Shown in pieces: positions 61,084-64,000 of a stretch of 64,000 nucleotides of DNA (within the stretch, counting starts at the first letter, position 1; every line of letters starts with the position of its first letter). The notes below the pieces were generated by a model. It was not told where the DNA came from. It ran no database searches and saw only the letters and a program-made list of their open reading frames with translations. This DNA is from JAUILA01 sp050289805 (GTDB lineage Bacteria > Bacteroidota > Bacteroidia > Cytophagales > Cyclobacteriaceae), in the NCBI GenBank assembly GCA_050289805.1, contig JBNKGL010000002.1, forward strand, positions 186,001 through 250,000, read 5' to 3'. The position numbers were made by a program, and so were the translations under genes.

Positions 61084-61241
61084 TTGAAATAAGATAAAAT
61101 AAAATAATACTCTTCAAGGAAGAAAAGAATGAAACGGAAGAGGTTTTAGTTTTTGAGGACCTGGCCTTGCCGAATGAAATCATTCGATCCACCTGTAATC
61201 AAAGGTATAAAAAAAATCAATACAAAATCAGGCAAATTTAA

Positions 61242-62372
61242 TCAGAAAATCAGCTTTTTAATTGACTTTCCAACCATGGTGAGATTGTCAGGATAGCGCC
61301 GTGTTCCTGCAAAAACATCGGAGACATATTCAGTAATATATTGACCTTTGTTTTTAAGGATACGGGCACTGAATGCCGGGTAGTCATAAAATAGTTTTGC
61401 AAACATCTTTGCTGATCTTATCTGAGGAGCCAGCTCAGATTTTATCAGTTCCTGGTAGGCAGGACCGGTATTTGAACCGGGGGTTTCAATAATAGCCCTG
61501 GCCGCCCATTTTCCACTGAAAATCGCGTGGGAAATTCCTTCGGCAACCAATGGGTCTGCCAAACCTGCGGCATCTCCGGTAAAAAGGATATTATTTTGAT
61601 AAAGTTTCCCGTGCGGATATAGCGGGATCTGAAAGCCGAATTGTTTTTTCTCCCGGATCAAAGGTTCCAGTCCTGTTTTCATCAAATAATCAAAAAAAGA
61701 CCGTTTGAGCGATGTACCTGCCTGTGGCATTGCTGCGACACCTACAGAAAGATGGTTTTCCTTCGGAAAAATCCATCCATAACCTTTAGGTATCGCCGTC
61801 ACATCAAAGATTACTTTTTTGAAAAAGTCTTCATTGCCCTCTTCCAGGAATATTTCTGCTTCGATGGCAGGAATTTTAACTCGTTTATCCGTAACACCGA
61901 GTTGCTTGAATGCTTTACTTCGAAGGCCATCGGAGGCAATCAGGTGATGTGTCCGGTACCGTTGTTTATCCGTCTTAACCATGATATTTCCGTCTTCCTC
62001 TTCTTCGAAATATTCAAATGATTCTTCATCCTGAATGGTTACCCCATTTTTTGCAGCGGCCTCAGTGAGAAAGGCATCGAACTGATCTCGCATGATCATC
62101 GAGACCAGCGGAAAGGAACGTTCAACAGTATATTCAAGATCATGACGGAATTTCCAGTCGATGCGGAAGAATTCTTTATGAACAATATCATTGATCGGAA
62201 TTTCCAGGGCTTCCCTGGCACGCCATACGAGTCCGCCGCCACACACCTTGTACCTGGGAAGTTTTTCCTTTTCCAGTAACAATACATGTACGCCGGAAGC
62301 TGCAAGATAGCGCGCGGCCGTCGCGCCGGAAGGCCCGGCACCAATTACTATGGCATCATATCTTTTAACCAT
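61242..62372 (-). CDS. geranylgeranyl-reductase-family FAD oxidoreductase
   Basis: 376 residues. The FAD-binding Rossmann motif is DAIVIGAGPSGATAARYLA at residue 6, then PRYKVCGGGL and the second FAD motif NILFTGDAAGLADPLVAEGI. These are typical of the geranylgeranyl reductase family, which saturates double bonds in isoprenoid chains of lipids or quinones using NADPH. With menA in the window, menaquinone side-chain reduction is one possible role, but other lipid substrates fit equally. Confidence 0.9.
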   Translation of the reverse strand: MVKRYDAIVIGAGPSGATAARYLAASGVHVLLLEKEKLPRYKVCGGGLVWRAREALEIPINDIVHKEFFRIDWKFRHDLEYTVERSFPLVSMIMRDQFDAFLTEAAAKNGVTIQDEESFEYFEEEEDGNIMVKTDKQRYRTHHLIASDGLRSKAFKQLGVTDKRVKIPAIEAEIFLEEGNEDFFKKVIFDVTAIPKGYGWIFPKENHLSVGVAAMPQAGTSLKRSFFDYLMKTGLEPLIREKKQFGFQIPLYPHGKLYQNNILFTGDAAGLADPLVAEGISHAIFSGKWAARAIIETPGSNTGPAYQELIKSELAPQIRSAKMFAKLFYDYPAFSARILKNKGQYITEYVSDVFAGTRRYPDNLTMVGKSIKKLIF

Positions 62373-62450
62373 ACAGAGACTAATTTACATTGGAACAGTG
62401 AGAATGCAACATTCCGAACCTCCGGGAGTGATCTGTCGTACGAATATTGT

Positions 62451-62918
62451 ATGAAAAGGAAAGAGTTTATTTGGAACGGGTTTGCAGGAATCTCACTGAT
62501 CCCGTTTTTTACAACCAAATCGAATCAGGACGATCGGGTTGAAGCATTCGTGCGTGCGGGGCATAATGATCTCGATACTGTTAAGGATATGCTGAAAGAG
62601 GATCATACGCTTGTATATTCCAGCTATCATTGGGGTGCCGGTGATTTTGAAACTGCTCTAGAGGGTGCCGGGCATGTTGGAAATCATGAAATTGCGGAAT
62701 ATTTAATTCATCACGGGGCACGTCCAAACCTCTTTACCATGGCCATGCTGGGTGAGAATGATGAGGTCATAACGTGGCTGATGAAATATCCGGAGACAAT
62801 TCGCACTGCAGGCCCGCATGGATTTACACTGCTGCATCACGCAACTGTTGGGGATAATACCGAACTCGTATCCTGGCTTAATGAAGCAGGCCTGACGGAA
62901 AGGAAAGTGACTTTATAA
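62451..62918 (+). CDS. ankyrin-repeat protein with N-terminal export-like segment
   Basis: 155 residues from the ATG at 62451. The start MKRKEFIWNGFAGISLIPFF resembles a Tat-type leader, though it lacks the twin Arg (KRK instead). Ankyrin-type repeats follow (ALEGAGHVGNHEIAEYLIHH, NDEVITWLMKY and FTLLHHATVGDNTELVSWLN), three in number and somewhat irregular. It should bind a partner protein; which one is unknown. Ends 11 bases before the stop of the convergent methyltransferase gene. Confidence 0.75.
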   Translation: MKRKEFIWNGFAGISLIPFFTTKSNQDDRVEAFVRAGHNDLDTVKDMLKEDHTLVYSSYHWGAGDFETALEGAGHVGNHEIAEYLIHHGARPNLFTMAMLGENDEVITWLMKYPETIRTAGPHGFTLLHHATVGDNTELVSWLNEAGLTERKVTL

Positions 62919-62929
62919 ACTGTTAAAAT

Positions 62930-63640
62930 TTAATCTTTCAGCCCAGTGTAGAAAGATGACGTTAAAGCACGGTACTCCGGCGTATAACGCCCGTCTTTCC
63001 GAATGTAAAGGGTTTCCTGACTCATTTTTTGTGGGGTACTGCTGAAGGTCATCATGCGGCGAACCGGTTGGTTTAAATCTGAATAAACCATGCAGTGGCG
63101 TTTAAGAAACAGCCCTTTTAGTACGGCGAGGTCAATGAATTTTTTTCCTTCCTGAACCGGTAATATGAGGTGTAGATATCCTGTTTCTGTTAGGAGGAGA
63201 TTTGCAGCATCTATAATTTCAAGCTGTGAAAGTTGAAAGGTTTGCCGTGCACGGCTGCGGGATGAATTCCCTCCGGAAATTTTGTTCACTTCAAAATAGG
63301 GGGGATTAGTGATCAGTGAATCGTACTTACCCTGGTGTTCCTGCAGTTTGGTATTGCTGACAGAGATTCGATCCTGCCAGGGTGAATTTTGAACATTGAC
63401 CAACGCTTCATTAAACGCAACTTCATCAGGCTCTATCGCATGAATCTTTACCTCCGGGTTTCGCTGAGCAACCATCAGGGCGATCAGGCCGGTGCCGGTA
63501 CCGATATCCAGCATATTTTCAGACATTTCAATATCAGCCCATGCCCCCAGGAGCACCCCATCAGTACCAACTTTCATAGCGCTTTTCGCATGGATTATGG
63601 CGAATTGCCTGAAGTGGAAAATCAATTTGCGATCTTTCAT
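62930..63640 (-). CDS. TrmN6-like tRNA1(Val) adenine-N6 methyltransferase
   Basis: 236 residues from the ATG at 63640 (MKDRKLIFHFRQFAI). The SAM motif is MLDIGTGTGLIALMVAQ and the N6-adenine catalytic motif is LITNPPYFEV. The preceding SAMKVGTDGVLLGAW is the conserved YfiC/TrmN6 segment. It methylates A37 of tRNA-Val in E. coli. The start is set by family length; the longer frame adds 13 non-conserved codons. Divergent from fhs, 53 nt apart. Confidence 0.9.
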   Translation of the reverse strand: MKDRKLIFHFRQFAIIHAKSAMKVGTDGVLLGAWADIEMSENMLDIGTGTGLIALMVAQRNPEVKIHAIEPDEVAFNEALVNVQNSPWQDRISVSNTKLQEHQGKYDSLITNPPYFEVNKISGGNSSRSRARQTFQLSQLEIIDAANLLLTETGYLHLILPVQEGKKFIDLAVLKGLFLKRHCMVYSDLNQPVRRMMTFSSTPQKMSQETLYIRKDGRYTPEYRALTSSFYTGLKD

Positions 63641-63693
63641 GATGCAATTTCCTTCATAACTCCTAATTTTAGAATCCAATCAGAAATTAAAAT

Positions 63694-64000
63694 ATGATGG
63701 ATTCAGACCTGATAATTGCGCAATCAAAGGAATTAAAGCCAATTATTGAAATTGCCCGATCTGTTGGCATCCCCGAATCAAGCCTCGAACTCTATGGTAA
63801 GTATAAGGCAAAACTTCCCATTCAGCTCATTGATGAGGAAAAAGTAAATTCCGCAAAATTAATACTGGTGACGGCCATGACCCCAACACCGGCAGGAGAA
63901 GGTAAAACCACCACATCCATTGCGCTGTCTGAAGGACTTAACCTTATTGGAAAACGCACCACTGTAGTACTTCGTGAGCCTTCACTCGGGCCTGTATTCG
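63694..64000 (+). CDS. fhs: formate-tetrahydrofolate ligase, N-terminal part
   Basis: The first 102 codons of a gene cut by the right window edge. The P-loop-like motif TAMTPTPAGEGKTTTSIALS and LREPSLGPVF are strict landmarks of formate-THF ligase, which makes 10-formyl-THF from formate, THF and ATP. The ATG at 63694 is followed directly by a second ATG; either may be used. It supplies one-carbon units for purine synthesis, the pathway of purB at the other end of the window. Confidence 0.96.
   Translation, partial: MMDSDLIIAQSKELKPIIEIARSVGIPESSLELYGKYKAKLPIQLIDEEKVNSAKLILVTAMTPTPAGEGKTTTSIALSEGLNLIGKRTTVVLREPSLGPVF

Noticed and set aside
60742..61092. 116-codon plus-strand frame over the RRM gene
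   Set aside because: The minus strand carries clear RNP1 and RNP2 motifs and a matching terminator.

Overview
The window looks like a chromosomal segment of a Bacteroidota bacterium, probably of the Cytophagales type. Several signs point this way: -7 promoter elements of the TAnnTTTG type before several genes, few Shine-Dalgarno sequences, menaquinone synthesis (MenA), a type III glutamine synthetase, a GIN-domain (DUF2807) protein, DUF4407, FloA, a fold-III arginine decarboxylase, and many small lipoproteins with LxxC-type signals. The order-level placement is inference. Coding density is high, and convergent genes often touch or overlap by a few bases.

Layout. 1-6.4 kb: the end of a TolC-type efflux protein, a small secreted protein, purB, a flavin/2Fe-2S reductase with an M3 oligopeptidase, and a lipoprotein. 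6.4-15.1 kb: an arginine-centred region. Arginine decarboxylase faces a tightly packed six-gene operon: a guanidino-modifying hydrolase, a CtlX-like citrulline hydrolase, a deoxyhypusine-synthase homologue, a GNAT-nitrilase fusion, argS and menA, closed by a terminator. 15-22.6 kb: a tandem universal stress protein, a lipoprotein and an AddAB-like helicase-nuclease pair. 22.6-31 kb: an outer-membrane-type protein, an amidohydrolase coupled to a D-threonine-aldolase-like enzyme, TerB-like, GIN and DUF4407 proteins, and a glycosyltransferase-flippase pair. 31-33.4 kb: glutamine synthetase III.

33.5-34.5 kb is a mobile-type locus. It holds a REP-associated tyrosine transposase surrounded by ten imperfect palindromes of one architecture, with exact 23-bp inverted copies at its outer ends. 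34.5-46.4 kb: an S41 protease, carbonic anhydrase with a SulP transporter and a small acidic secreted protein, a lipoprotein, an AraC regulator followed by pirin and nitroreductase genes, FloA with an FRG-domain protein, a lipoprotein and an M20 peptidase.

46.5-47.4 kb is a second accessory locus. A four-helix-bundle (S23/IVS-type) gene lies between roughly 90-nt semi-palindromic repeats directly against a tRNA-Leu(CAA) gene, and the far repeat carries a degenerate copy of the tRNA 3' end. 47.4-64 kb: an unknown secreted protein, a PadR-regulated MacB/FtsX-type permease with its operator on the promoter, a CurA-like reductase, a monooxygenase-like protein with a SAM hydrolase, then phoH, GNAT, ComEC, enoyl-CoA hydratase and recQ in one direction. 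These are followed by a Dpm1-like glycosyltransferase, an RRM protein, a geranylgeranyl-reductase-like enzyme, an ankyrin protein, a TrmN6-like methyltransferase and the start of fhs.

The best candidates for undescribed biology are the two palindrome-rich loci at 33.5 and 46.5 kb and the composition of the arginine/citrulline/polyamine operon.
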